Made by a program: the position numbers and the translations under genes | In this document: in pieces, positions 34,789 to 43,750 of the stretch | Numbering within the stretch: position 1 is the stretch's first letter | Layout: the number at the start of each line of letters is the position of its first letter | Source: JAXGMQ01 sp964613055 | GTDB taxonomy: Bacteria > Caldisericota > Caldisericia > JAAYUI01 | DNA: 64,000 bases | Direction of reading: 5' to 3' | Assembly: GCA_964613055.1 (NCBI GenBank) | Contig: CAZTGD010000003.1 | Coordinates: 36,887 to 100,886 of the forward strand | Notes under the pieces: generated by a model | Seen by the model: the letters and a program-made list of their open reading frames with translations, nothing else | The model's database searches: none | What the model was told of the DNA's origin: nothing

Positions 34789-35754
34789 ATGAAAGCCAGA
34801 GAATTCGAAGAAAAGGCAATCAGTTTCATAAGAAAAACAGGTATGTTTGACTGTTTTGACCGTGTTTTACTTGCATGCTCTGGAGGAGCAGATTCAGTTG
34901 CACTGGTTAGATTGCTGGATAGGTTGTCTGGATTGTTTTCACTTTCACTGACGGTTGCCCATATAAACCATAATCTAAGAGATAAGGCAAGTATTGCTGA
35001 CCAAATATTCGTTACAAGATTTTGTAAATCTATGGGAACACCTTGTGTTACTCTGTCCGTTAAAATCAGTGAATTCGGTGGTACACTTGAAGAAAGAGCT
35101 AGAAGAATAAGACAAAGTGCATTGGAGTATCTCAGAAAACGCGTTAGGGCAGAATCAATAGCCTTGGGACATAATTCTGGTGATAGAGCGGAAACTGTAT
35201 TGCATAATCTCGCAAGAGGTTCTGGTTTAGCTGGGGTTTCTGCTATGAAACCTAGAAATGGTAGGATTGTAAGACCGTTGCTGAACACAACAAGAAGAGA
35301 GTTGGAAGAATACTTGGATGAGCTTGGTCAAGATTATGTTCAGGATGAGTCAAATGATGATTTGATTTTTTCGAGGAACAGGATAAGACATCGTGTTATC
35401 CCAGAACTGGAAAAGGTTTTCAAAGGGGCTACTAGGTCAATCTCTAGATTTGCGCAACTAGCAAGCGAAGATGATGAATATTTAAATATTATCGCCAAAC
35501 AAGTATTCCATGCCTGTGTCAAAGAAATAAATGAAGGAATCGAAATCAATACCAAAGAGTTGCTTTCAAAAAACAAAGCAATTATTAGAAGAGTTATTCG
35601 AATGTGTATGACAGATGATACTGGAACACCAACACTTTCAGTAGTTGATACAGTTATTCAGAGATTATCGAATAAAAGGATTGTAGAATATCAGTTAGGC
35701 AATCTGTTGTTTGTTCAAAAAAAGACGACTCTACTCATTCGTTCCTTGAGGTGA
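34789..35754 (+). CDS. tilS: tRNA(Ile)-lysidine synthase
   Basis: The 321-residue protein has the PP-loop S-G-G-A-D-S at 31-36, V-A-H-I-N-H-N-L-R, L-G-H-N-S-G-D-R-A-E-T-V-L and N-L-A-R-G-S-G-L-A-G, all hallmarks of TilS. The enzyme attaches lysine to C34 of tRNA-Ile(CAU) so that it reads AUA; it is essential. It is shorter than the E. coli form and lacks most of the C-terminal tRNA-binding domain, as in several other bacteria. No Shine-Dalgarno site precedes ATG 34789; a weak TAAAAA lies 6 bases upstream, but without a good -35. It is the first gene of tilS-hpt-ftsH-lipM, an order partly conserved in many bacteria. Confidence 0.93.
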   Translation: MKAREFEEKAISFIRKTGMFDCFDRVLLACSGGADSVALVRLLDRLSGLFSLSLTVAHINHNLRDKASIADQIFVTRFCKSMGTPCVTLSVKISEFGGTLEERARRIRQSALEYLRKRVRAESIALGHNSGDRAETVLHNLARGSGLAGVSAMKPRNGRIVRPLLNTTRRELEEYLDELGQDYVQDESNDDLIFSRNRIRHRVIPELEKVFKGATRSISRFAQLASEDDEYLNIIAKQVFHACVKEINEGIEINTKELLSKNKAIIRRVIRMCMTDDTGTPTLSVVDTVIQRLSNKRIVEYQLGNLLFVQKKTTLLIRSLR

Positions 35755-35758
35755 CAAA

Positions 35759-36316
35759 TTGGATTTCTATAATGAGGATATGTCATACAAACTAGACAGG
35801 AAACTTCTGTCAGCAAACGATATCGGTCGCAGAATTGATGATTTGGCAATGGAAATAAAGAGGGACTACAAGCACAATTTACCAGTTTTTCTGCCTGTTT
35901 TGACTGGGGCCTTCGTGTTATCTGCGGACTTGATAAGGAGATTTAATCCTTCACCTCAGGTTGAGTTCATCAGGGCTAGCTCCTATTGCTCAAAAACGAA
36001 AAGCTCTGGGGATGTAAGGATTGAAGGGATTGGAGATGTCTCGATAGAAGGGAAAAGAGTCTTAGTGATTGAGGATATAATTGATACGGGACTCACCATA
36101 GTTGAACTAAAGAAACAGTTACAAAAACTCAACCCAATAGATATTCGCATAGTTACACTGCTGGACAAACATGAAAGAAGAGAACACAATATTGAAATCA
36201 ACTACATCGGTTTCAAAATCAGGAACCACTTTGTAGTTGGATATGGAATGGATTACAACCAGATGTACAGAGGTCTGCAAGATATCTGGATAATTGAAGC
36301 AAGTGAGGAATTATGA
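35759..36316 (+). CDS. hpt: Hypoxanthine phosphoribosyltransferase
   Basis: The 185-residue enzyme converts hypoxanthine or guanine plus PRPP to IMP or GMP in purine salvage. The PRPP site V-L-V-I-E-D-I-I-D-T-G-L-T is intact, as are G-A-F-V-L-S-A-D-L near the N-terminus and the late V-G-Y-G-M-D-Y segment. TTG 35759 is preferred because GAGGTG ends just upstream with normal spacing; ATG 35780 is the alternative and would cost seven residues. It follows tilS by 4 bases and overlaps ftsH by 4 (ATGA), so the three are co-translated. tilS-hpt-ftsH adjacency is a widespread bacterial arrangement. Confidence 0.94.
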   Translation: MDFYNEDMSYKLDRKLLSANDIGRRIDDLAMEIKRDYKHNLPVFLPVLTGAFVLSADLIRRFNPSPQVEFIRASSYCSKTKSSGDVRIEGIGDVSIEGKRVLVIEDIIDTGLTIVELKKQLQKLNPIDIRIVTLLDKHERREHNIEINYIGFKIRNHFVVGYGMDYNQMYRGLQDIWIIEASEEL

Positions 36317-38130
36317 AACCTAGACCTACAAAGAACAACTTCCGATCGTTCTTGCCGGTGATGATAATAGTCGCCATTGGCTTGATATTGTATTTTACAT
36401 TTGCCAATCTGGGACAATCGGAATACAGGGAAACGAGTTATAACGATTTTTACAATGCCGCGTCAACCGGATATGTTAAGGAAGTAACCATTAACCCACA
36501 CAATTATGTTGCCAAAGGTGTGATGCTCAGCGACAAAGACAAAGAATACAATTTTCAAACGAGTATTCCACCGGAGTTGGTGGAAAGTGTTACCCAGGTA
36601 CTCGTAGAGAACTCAAGTGAAGTTAACTTTGAACCACCTTCTGAGAACATATTTTTAATCATAATTACGAACTTAGCACCTTTCCTCCTTATCATTTTCT
36701 TTTGGCTATTTATGATGCGTAGCATGCAGGGGGGTGGTGGACAGGTACTGAACTTCAGTAAATCAAAGGCTAAGCTGTTCCTAGACGATCGACCTCGAAT
36801 CACGTTCAAGGATGTTGCTGGAGTAGAAGAGATAAAAGAGGAGTTGGGCGAAGTCATTGACTTCCTCAAGAAACCCAAGAAATTTAAGTCCATGGGTGCA
36901 AAAGTGCCCAGAGGTGTGCTATTGGTTGGACCACCTGGTTGCGGTAAAACATACATCTCCAGAGCTGTTGCAGGAGAGGCGAAAGTGCCGTTTTTTTCAG
37001 TCTCTGGCTCTGAGTTCGTTGAGATGTTTGTTGGAGTTGGTGCTTCCAGAGTACGGGACATGTTCACTCAAGCAAAGAAGTATGCACCAGCCCTTATCTT
37101 CATAGACGAGATCGATGCTGTGGGAAGACAGAGAGGAGCGGGTCTCGGTGGTGGTCATGATGAACGGGAACAAACGCTGAATCAATTGTTGGTAGAGATG
37201 GATGGCTTTGATCCCAATATTGGAGTGATAATCATCGCCGCGACAAACCGGCCCGACATTCTTGATTCTGCTCTGTTGAGACCTGGGCGCTTTGACAGAA
37301 GAGTGGTTATGGATATGCCAACCAGATCAGAACGAGAAGCCATCCTGAGATATCACAGCAGAAATAAACCCATCGATGAAAGCGTTAACCCAAAGGTAAT
37401 AGCTGGACGCACTGTTGGATTCACTGGGGCAGACCTAGAGAATCTGGTCAATGAAGCGGCAATAATTGCCACGAGAAGAGAAAAAAAGGTCATCGAGAGT
37501 GATGATATTGAAGAAGCTATTGACAGGGTGTTGGCTGGTCCACAGAAACGTTCCAGAGTACTTGGTGATGAAGAGAAAAAGAAGGTCGCTTATCACGAAG
37601 GTGGTCACGCTCTTGTAATGCACCATCTCGGACCAGAACCTGTTCACAGGATTTCAATTGTTTCAAGGGGTCAAGCACTTGGTTACACGAGTCATCTTCC
37701 CATAGAGGATAAGTATCTAAGATCCAAATCAGATCTGACCAACACCATTGCTGGATTACTTGGTGGAACCTGTGCTGAGATGATTGTGTTTGGAGAAGCA
37801 TCCTCAGGTGCATCCAACGACATCAGCAGAGCAACTGATATTGCCAAGAAGATGGTTAGGGAATTGGGTATGTCTGAACTAGGTCCCATAGCTTATGGGC
37901 ATCCATCCCAGCAGGTTTTCCTCGGAAGAGAACTATCCTCAACACCTGATTACTCGGATGAAACTGGTAGATTCATTGACAAGGAGATACAGAAAATCGT
38001 CAACCAGGCGAGAAAAATGTCCAGTGAAATAATCGAGAAGTATCGATTGACCCTTGATAGACTTGTGGAAACGCTGTTGATGAAGGAAACACTGGATGGC
38101 GATCAACTCAGAGCCATACTTGAGAAATAA
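36313..38130 (+). CDS. ftsH: ATP-dependent zinc metalloprotease FtsH
   Basis: The 605-residue membrane protease has two membrane segments (about 13-31 and 112-135) around a small outer domain. The AAA module has Walker A G-P-P-G-C-G-K-T at 206-213, Walker B L-I-F-I-D-E-I-D, the pore loop F-V-E-M-F-V-G-V-G and the second region of homology A-A-T-N-R-P-D. The zinc site is H-E-G-G-H at 428-432; most relatives have H-E-A-G-H, but both residue choices fit HExxH. It degrades misfolded or regulatory membrane and cytosolic proteins. The C-terminal tail is short. The next gene starts at its stop or just inside it. Confidence 0.96.
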   Translation: MKPRPTKNNFRSFLPVMIIVAIGLILYFTFANLGQSEYRETSYNDFYNAASTGYVKEVTINPHNYVAKGVMLSDKDKEYNFQTSIPPELVESVTQVLVENSSEVNFEPPSENIFLIIITNLAPFLLIIFFWLFMMRSMQGGGGQVLNFSKSKAKLFLDDRPRITFKDVAGVEEIKEELGEVIDFLKKPKKFKSMGAKVPRGVLLVGPPGCGKTYISRAVAGEAKVPFFSVSGSEFVEMFVGVGASRVRDMFTQAKKYAPALIFIDEIDAVGRQRGAGLGGGHDEREQTLNQLLVEMDGFDPNIGVIIIAATNRPDILDSALLRPGRFDRRVVMDMPTRSEREAILRYHSRNKPIDESVNPKVIAGRTVGFTGADLENLVNEAAIIATRREKKVIESDDIEEAIDRVLAGPQKRSRVLGDEEKKKVAYHEGGHALVMHHLGPEPVHRISIVSRGQALGYTSHLPIEDKYLRSKSDLTNTIAGLLGGTCAEMIVFGEASSGASNDISRATDIAKKMVRELGMSELGPIAYGHPSQQVFLGRELSSTPDYSDETGRFIDKEIQKIVNQARKMSSEIIEKYRLTLDRLVETLLMKETLDGDQLRAILEK

Positions 38131-38131
38131 T

Positions 38132-38926
38132 TTGTGTTGGCGATTCTGGCACACTGACGACCTGGATGGTCCAACGAATATGGCTGTTGATGAAGCAACC
38201 TTGCGTCATATTGAGCCCGGTCAGGTTGTTCTAAGGACTTATACATGGAATCCCGGGTGCTTATCGATAGGCTGTTTTCAAAGGTATTCTGATGTGAACA
38301 TCCGGGAACTGGAAAGCAGGGGGTTTGATCTTGTTAGGAGATCGACAGGCGGAAGGGCAGTTTTGCACGACAAGGAACTGACCTATTCGATAGTCGTTAA
38401 AGCACCACATCCAATTTTGTCTAAATCTGTGCTTGAATCGTACTATTATCTGTGTGATGGGATAATAGGCATGTTAAATTCAATTGGCATACAAAGTGAG
38501 ATAAAGAGAAATGAAGACAGGTCAATGTCTACCCCATCCTGTTTCACTGCCCCTACGTTTGGGGATATTGAAACCGATGGAAGGAAGATCGTTGGTTCTG
38601 CACAGATGAGAAATGAATTGGGATTGCTCCAACATGGTTCGATAATCAATTCCTTATCTCGAGTTGACGTCTTTGCTGTATTGTCCGACAATATGAGCAA
38701 AGTTGGCAGGCTTGTAAAACTCTCAGAAAAAAAGATGACCTCTATAGAAGAGGTTTCTGAGGAGCCTCAAACAATAAGTGTTTTATCGAGCGAGTTGTTG
38801 AAAAGTTTTAAAAAAACCTTTAATATCGAATCGGAAAACTTTGAACCAGATGATGGTTTCTGGGATACTGTCAAAGGATTGAAGAATAACAAATACGCCA
38901 AAAGACAGTGGACTGAAAAGAGGTAA
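38132..38926 (+). CDS. lipM: Lipoate/octanoate transferase (LipM/LplA family)
   Basis: From TTG 38132 the product starts C-W-R-F-W-H-T-D-D and aligns with the family start (W-R-x-x-x-T, then N-M-A-V-D-E-A). An in-frame ATG at 38096, inside ftsH, would add 12 residues not typical of the family. Family signatures are R-R-S-T-G-G-R-A-V-L-H, E-L-T-Y-S-I-V, and C-F-T-A-P-T-F-G-D-I-E followed by D-G-R-K-I-V-G-S-A-Q. The cysteine in the last block is the acyl-enzyme residue of LipM-type octanoyltransferases, which transfer octanoate from acyl carrier protein to a lipoyl domain (GcvH). LplA-type lipoate ligase is the alternative. No lipA or glycine cleavage gene is in view. Confidence 0.85.
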   Translation: MCWRFWHTDDLDGPTNMAVDEATLRHIEPGQVVLRTYTWNPGCLSIGCFQRYSDVNIRELESRGFDLVRRSTGGRAVLHDKELTYSIVVKAPHPILSKSVLESYYYLCDGIIGMLNSIGIQSEIKRNEDRSMSTPSCFTAPTFGDIETDGRKIVGSAQMRNELGLLQHGSIINSLSRVDVFAVLSDNMSKVGRLVKLSEKKMTSIEEVSEEPQTISVLSSELLKSFKKTFNIESENFEPDDGFWDTVKGLKNNKYAKRQWTEKR

Positions 38927-38929
38927 GTT

Positions 38930-41188
38930 ATGCCAAAAAGGCTAATTACTGTAGCAACGGTTTTGATGATTATCTTTGTGTTTGTTCCTGTGATAGCGGT
39001 AACGAATACTCAGAAAGACTGGACATGCCTTGGTAGAGACGCTTTCAGAAGGAGTGAAGCCTATTCCGGAGAAACACTGGCATTGCCAATTGATATTTCT
39101 TGGTCCGCTCAATTGGATGGGAAACCATCGAGAACAATTCTTGTTAGCAAGGGTTATGTTGTCTCTGGTACAGAAAATGGTTTAGTATCAGCCTATCGAC
39201 TGGATAGCGGAGAAAGAGTTTGGACGAATGATCTCGGAGGAGAGATCGTATCTGACATGGCGTTAACCAATGAATTCATCTGTGTCCCAATGGACGAGGG
39301 TAGGGTAGTTGGTCTTGACCTGTACACCGGTGGAGTATTCTGGGAAAAAAATGAGGATTCGAATATCCTAGCACCAATACCCAATTCAAGCCAAATATAC
39401 ACTGTAACTGAAGATGGTCTCGTTAGAGCATTCCAGGCGGCAAATGGAGAGAGTTATTGGAAGCATGATCTTGATATTCGTCCCTCTGCCCCACCCTCTT
39501 TACTCATGATTGGTCACTACTCAACGAGTAATATCGTTATGCCCACAGAGGATGACAACCTAATTGTGTTCAATTATACATACGGAAAACAGATGATCGA
39601 TTGGACATATAAGCTAGATTCGAGCATGTCAACCCCTGCTATCCCAATAAGCGAATCGGTTATTGGTGTTACTGATACGGGCAATCTGTTCTGTATTGAT
39701 TCTCGAACCAAGCAGTTATACTGGGAGGATCAGATAGCGGATAGTGTAAAAGTGAACTCTCACCCTGCCATATTCAATTCACAGAGATATGTAGCATGTG
39801 CAACTGTAGATGGTAAGATTCATGCCTATCGTATTGGTGACGGTTTCAAGTTGTGGACAGCTGACTCTCAGGATACTATAACACAACCCTTGACTGGTGT
39901 CAGTGGTGATCTCGTTGCTGTGACTGAGAGTGGTCATGTTATGGGTTTCAAAGCATACGATGGTTCGGTGTCATTTGACATTGATCTCGGAGAAAGAATC
40001 ATCACAGCTCCTACTTATTCATCTGGTTACATCATTGTTGCCACAGAGTCTGGAAAACTCTACAGTCTTGCTTCATCAACAATGTCTGTGTCGCTAAGCC
40101 TTGACCCAGAGATTGTAATAATAGAACCTGGTAAGAAAGCTGAGGTCACCATCAGCCTTAATGCATCAGATGAACTGGTTGGTGAGACGTTTTATCTAAC
40201 TCCCAGGGGTTTTCCATGCAGATGTAAGATAAACAGAGACATCCAACCCAAAACCACGATGACACCAGGCGAGGAGAGGATACTCATGCTCTCGGCTGAT
40301 TCAAAAGCCCCATCTTATTCCTATGACTACAATATCCTTTGCAGATCGTACAAGCATGAAGTACCCGAAGCTGTTAAGTATGGAGTGATACTCGTTGCCA
40401 CAGAATCGGATATGATGGATTTGTCAGTTGAACAGAAATCAGTTGAAGGCGGTGAGTCTTTGGCTGTGAGTTTTAATAAAACGGAGTTTCTTCGTTCATT
40501 TGCGGTCAAGGTTGACTATAACCCTGAGGTATTAGAGCCTGTGTCGGCAACCAAAACGATGCCTGAAGCGCATAATCTATACTGGGATTTCAGAACACCC
40601 GGAAGCGCTTTGGTCTATGTTTCATTCACTGAGGGTGCTCCATACAAAGGGGCTGGACAACCATTTGAGATATTGTTTAGACCGATAGATAGCGGTACTG
40701 ACACATTAACATTTCATACCATTGCCCGGACCAATAACGGTGAGTTTGTTCCATCCAGGGATACATCTATGGATTTGACGGTCCAGAAACTCGTTCAGAA
40801 ACACGAAGTGAAACTGCAGATTAATAACCCCATCGCTATGATTGACGGAGAGGACATTCAGCTGGATGTTGCTCCTTACATCAAGTCTGGAAGAACAATG
40901 GTTCCATTGAGGTTTGTTGGAGAAGCAATGGGTGCAGGTGTTGAATGGATCGATGATGAACGAGCTGTAGTGTATACAAACACGTTACCTACGGGTGCAC
41001 GTTCAATTAAGCTTTGGATTGGTAAAACAACTGCCTTGGTCGATGGTGTAGAGAGAGAGATGGATGTAGCGCCGGAGATAAACAACAGCAGAACATGTGT
41101 CGGTGTTTCGTTTGTTTCAAAGAACTTTGGTGTTGAAACTGGTTGGGATGGTGAAACGAAGACGGTAACACTTTCATACGAGCAGTAA
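38930..41188 (+). CDS. Exported PQQ-like beta-propeller with cohesin-like and C-terminal stalk domain
   Basis: ATG 38930 follows AGAGG and lies 3 bases after lipM. A signal peptide leads to propeller blades of the type G-x-V-x-A-[YF]-x-x-x-[DN]-G-x-x-x-W (for example L-V-S-A-Y-R-L-D-S-G-E-R-V-W-T-N), covering about residues 35-380. A beta-sandwich at about 500-620 reads like a cohesin domain (S-V-E-G-G-E-S-L-A-V, then A-V-K-V-D-Y-N-P-E-V-L). The last 130 residues are a stalk domain (G-R-T-M-V-P-L-R-F-V-G-E-A-M-G-A and A-L-V-D-G-V-E-R-E-M-D-V-A-P). Together with the dockerin-bearing proteins in this window it could form a surface complex; this is inference. Confidence 0.75.
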   Translation: MPKRLITVATVLMIIFVFVPVIAVTNTQKDWTCLGRDAFRRSEAYSGETLALPIDISWSAQLDGKPSRTILVSKGYVVSGTENGLVSAYRLDSGERVWTNDLGGEIVSDMALTNEFICVPMDEGRVVGLDLYTGGVFWEKNEDSNILAPIPNSSQIYTVTEDGLVRAFQAANGESYWKHDLDIRPSAPPSLLMIGHYSTSNIVMPTEDDNLIVFNYTYGKQMIDWTYKLDSSMSTPAIPISESVIGVTDTGNLFCIDSRTKQLYWEDQIADSVKVNSHPAIFNSQRYVACATVDGKIHAYRIGDGFKLWTADSQDTITQPLTGVSGDLVAVTESGHVMGFKAYDGSVSFDIDLGERIITAPTYSSGYIIVATESGKLYSLASSTMSVSLSLDPEIVIIEPGKKAEVTISLNASDELVGETFYLTPRGFPCRCKINRDIQPKTTMTPGEERILMLSADSKAPSYSYDYNILCRSYKHEVPEAVKYGVILVATESDMMDLSVEQKSVEGGESLAVSFNKTEFLRSFAVKVDYNPEVLEPVSATKTMPEAHNLYWDFRTPGSALVYVSFTEGAPYKGAGQPFEILFRPIDSGTDTLTFHTIARTNNGEFVPSRDTSMDLTVQKLVQKHEVKLQINNPIAMIDGEDIQLDVAPYIKSGRTMVPLRFVGEAMGAGVEWIDDERAVVYTNTLPTGARSIKLWIGKTTALVDGVEREMDVAPEINNSRTCVGVSFVSKNFGVETGWDGETKTVTLSYEQ

Positions 41189-41260
41189 CTACTTGGTCTA
41201 TCTTCGTAAAAATAATGCCAGTGGTATTAACTAATCAACGTTAAAGATATGGTAACTGGT

Positions 41261-41656
41261 TTACTGTTGATGTCTCTTATTCAGAGATGAGTTGCATGGA
41301 TATCGGTCATCTTTTCTGTAGACAGTCGAGCTTATGGTCGATGATTTTGCAGGTTTAGCCAATCCTTTTTTACAGAAGTACACACAGCCCTTAGGTTTCA
41401 TCTCCTGTTTGGATAGATACGCGCAGTCTTTACACAACACCAGATTAACTCGATCAACGTTAAAGACGCTGGACATCGTTGAGCTATCCTTTAACCGAAC
41501 TCTTCCCGTAAGAGAACCAGCGATTATGCTGATAGCGATTATCAGAACGACAGACCCGCTTATTACTATAAGCCATATTGTGCTGGATGACATACCAACA
41601 TTATGGGTTAACCAAATATAATTTTCAACCTGCTTGAATAAAGTGATTACCGCCAT
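41261..41656 (-). CDS. Small membrane protein with cysteine cluster, function unknown
   Basis: The 131-residue product has one strong membrane segment (about 25-46, W-L-I-V-I-S-G-S-V-V-L-I-I) and a soluble C-terminal part with C-x2-C-x12-C-x3-C (L-C-K-D-C-A-Y to G-C-V-Y-F-C-K-K-G) and another Cys near the end. That spacing could bind zinc or a small iron-sulfur cluster. AAAGGA lies 5 bases before ATG 41656, which supports the start. The gene is divergent from the 41698 membrane gene across about 40 bp and may share regulation with it. I do not recognise a family. An opposing 95-codon frame in the same place lacks a ribosome site and was not preferred. Confidence 0.5.
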   Translation of the reverse strand: MAVITLFKQVENYIWLTHNVGMSSSTIWLIVISGSVVLIIAISIIAGSLTGRVRLKDSSTMSSVFNVDRVNLVLCKDCAYLSKQEMKPKGCVYFCKKGLAKPAKSSTISSTVYRKDDRYPCNSSLNKRHQQ

Positions 41657-41671
41657 TATAATCCTTTTCTG

Positions 41672-41677
41672 TATAAT
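41672..41677 (+). promoter_or_regulatory. -10 box upstream of the membrane gene pair
   Basis: A perfect TATAAT sits 20 bases before ATG 41698, with AAAGGAG between them. No convincing -35 box is present; it would fall inside the divergent gene's ribosome site, so expression of the two sides may be linked. Confidence 0.4.
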
Positions 41678-41697
41678 AGATGTGGAAAGGAGTATTT

Positions 41698-42360
41698 ATG
41701 AGTGGTAGACCAAAAAGAAGCGCTCTCTCAAAATGGATTTTTCTACCAGTTGCCCTTGTTTTAATATTCATGATGATATGGGGTATCTGGGGTAAGAAGC
41801 TTATTGTTGTACCAGAACAAACGCAGGGCAAGAACACTGCAACTGGTATCGTCTCTGATCTTGATGAAGATGCAAAAACGTTCACCCTTAATATTAATGA
41901 GGAAGTGGATGATGAGGATTTGTCTGAATGGGTAGTAGATTTTGAAAATACAAAGAAATTCTATGCTATTACCAATATCGAAAATGACAATGCACCAAGT
42001 GAAATAATTGAAAGAGCAACCATCGCCGGAGACGAATTCAATTATCACAGGATCGAGCTTGAAGATTACAGTCTTCTAAAGGATGGTGTTACAGTCACCG
42101 TTGGTGGAATGAAACTTGATAGAAAAGCTAAGATTAAAGCATCCTCGATTCATTTTGGAGGCATTTATAATGCTCCTGAGTATCACATGAGGAAAGAACC
42201 AATAGAGATTTATAATACAGCGGTAATCCTATGTATTGCATGCGTTGGTCTGGGTGAATCAAACTTCTACTGGTACTACCTGATCCTTGGACTTCTAGCA
42301 TTGGTTCTGCTTCTCTGGCTTGGAGTAAGGATTATTATGAAGAGAGGAGAGACGGCATGA
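41698..42360 (+). CDS. Membrane-anchored protein with N- and C-terminal membrane helices, function unknown
   Basis: AAAGGAG directly before ATG 41698 makes this the start rather than ATG 41680. The product has a membrane helix at about 12-32 and two hydrophobic stretches at the C-terminus (about 168-182 and 188-208). Between them lies a soluble region of about 130 residues rich in beta strands (T-A-T-G-I-V-S-D-L-D-E-D-A-K-T-F-T-L-N-I, G-V-T-V-T-V-G-G) that looks OB-like. The stop overlaps the next start (ATGA). Tight coupling to a NapH-like iron-sulfur protein suggests that it is an accessory subunit of a membrane electron-transfer complex, but no family was recognised. Confidence 0.6.
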   Translation: MSGRPKRSALSKWIFLPVALVLIFMMIWGIWGKKLIVVPEQTQGKNTATGIVSDLDEDAKTFTLNINEEVDDEDLSEWVVDFENTKKFYAITNIENDNAPSEIIERATIAGDEFNYHRIELEDYSLLKDGVTVTVGGMKLDRKAKIKASSIHFGGIYNAPEYHMRKEPIEIYNTAVILCIACVGLGESNFYWYYLILGLLALVLLLWLGVRIIMKRGETA

Positions 42361-43652
42361 CCGATACCAAGAAAAAGAGAAAACTTCCACCCGGTGAGTA
42401 TAGAATACAGGTCAGGGTTTGGGTTCAGTGGGCTTTCTTTGCTCTAGCTACCGGTCCTCTGTTTATTATCGCTCCAGTATTAAAACACATACCAGCTCCA
42501 TGGTACATATGCTGGTCTGACCCATTGGCGTCAGGAGCCTGTTCGCTTGGAACATTACAGCATTTCACAGCTCATGGTACAATGACTCTTTTTACAATTG
42601 GTTTCCTTGGTCTGATTGGTGTGCTTATTGGAAGAGCTACTTGTGGATGGGTGTGTCCCATGGGTTTCCTGCAGGAGATGCTCTATAAAGCAAAAAAATA
42701 CGGTTCATATGTCGTTGGTTGCATCATCTTTGTCACAACTTGGTTCCTTGCATGGTTCACTCCGTTCCTTGCGGTTTACAGCGCAGGGAGAGTAGCAGGA
42801 GAGACAACCTATGGTTTGGGAATGATGCTTAAAACTGGTGAGATTGCGTCATTTATCATTTGGACGGTAATATATCTGGTTATCTCACTCGTCCTATCAT
42901 TGCCGTTCTTTCTCTTCCACAAAAAATTCACTCTACCCAATTCTCTGGCTACCTACATGAGGTGGTTTTTCTTCCTCGTTCCATTCGTCATATTTGTTAT
43001 AATAACACGTATCAATGTTGATGCTTCAGGCGTCGCGTCTTGGGGTATCGGTGAGGTCTGGTGGTGTAAGATATGTCCTGTTGGTACTATCACGGCGGGG
43101 TTCCCACAGATGTGGCTACAGCTGTTACCTGAAACTGCCTTCCCGCTGTTTGGACTCACTTCTACTGCTTTCATAGGAGTTTCATCATATCAGGGGATTT
43201 TCGGTGAAGCTCAACTCATGTATTTCTTCAAATGGGTTATGACAACGGGCTTAATGTGGCTGATGATCAACTCAAAGCGATTCTTCTGTAAGGGTATCTG
43301 CCCACTTGGCACGATATTCAACATCTTTAACTGGTTCTCAGCAAATCAGATAAGCGTAGATCAGGAGAATTGTCGAGGTTCATCATGTAACTGGTGCTTG
43401 AACCACTGTCCAATGGATATCGCAATATATGATCCAACAGCCCAATGGCATTGCATCAGATGTCTTGACTGTCTCGGTTGTCCATTTGGAGTTGTTAAGC
43501 ATGAAGTATCACCTATCATGAGTTGGTTTGTCAAGCAACCTGAGAGCAAGAGAAAGATACCACCACTCAAGACACCAAATCCTCCAAACAATCCAACATT
43601 CATGCAGTGGGCAGGATTTGTTGATTACATTCCCCCACAAGCCAGGAAATAA
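42357..43652 (+). CDS. NapH/NosR-like membrane protein with several [4Fe-4S] motifs
   Basis: The 431-residue protein has five to seven hydrophobic helices. Its cysteine motifs include C-G-W-V-C-P-M-G-F (about 99-107), C-K-I-C-P-V-G-T, C-K-G-I-C-P-L-G-T, and two ferredoxin-like runs near the C-terminus, C-N-W-C-L-N-H-C-P and C-I-R-C-L-D-C-L-G-C-P. The C-x-x-C-P repeats are the hallmark of the NapH/NosR/RdxA group, membrane proteins that pass electrons from quinol to periplasmic or cytoplasmic partners. Three C-x-x-C-P-type motifs plus two ferredoxin-like motifs is more than usual for NapH. The terminal enzyme is not in the window. A strong hairpin follows. Confidence 0.85.
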   Translation: MTDTKKKRKLPPGEYRIQVRVWVQWAFFALATGPLFIIAPVLKHIPAPWYICWSDPLASGACSLGTLQHFTAHGTMTLFTIGFLGLIGVLIGRATCGWVCPMGFLQEMLYKAKKYGSYVVGCIIFVTTWFLAWFTPFLAVYSAGRVAGETTYGLGMMLKTGEIASFIIWTVIYLVISLVLSLPFFLFHKKFTLPNSLATYMRWFFFLVPFVIFVIITRINVDASGVASWGIGEVWWCKICPVGTITAGFPQMWLQLLPETAFPLFGLTSTAFIGVSSYQGIFGEAQLMYFFKWVMTTGLMWLMINSKRFFCKGICPLGTIFNIFNWFSANQISVDQENCRGSSCNWCLNHCPMDIAIYDPTAQWHCIRCLDCLGCPFGVVKHEVSPIMSWFVKQPESKRKIPPLKTPNPPNNPTFMQWAGFVDYIPPQARK

Positions 43653-43686
43653 TTAACTACAATTAGAAAGACAGTAAAAAGCGTAA

Positions 43687-43724
43687 TTAGAAACCCCCCT
43701 TCCTTCGTAAGGGGGGGTTTCTAA
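43687..43724. terminator. Strong hairpin terminator after the NapH-like gene
   Basis: TTAGAAACCCCCCTT on the left pairs with AAGGGGGGGTTTCTAA on the right (one bulged G) around a CCTTCGT loop. The T-rich right arm makes it a good intrinsic terminator. It separates the membrane gene pair from the lipoprotein gene. Confidence 0.85.
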
Positions 43725-43750
43725 TATCTGGCATAAAAGGAGGAAAGACG

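Noticed and set aside
41334..41621. 95-codon forward frame opposite the small membrane protein
   Set aside because: It has no ribosome site or promoter, while the minus-strand frame has AAAGGA, a membrane helix and a cysteine cluster.
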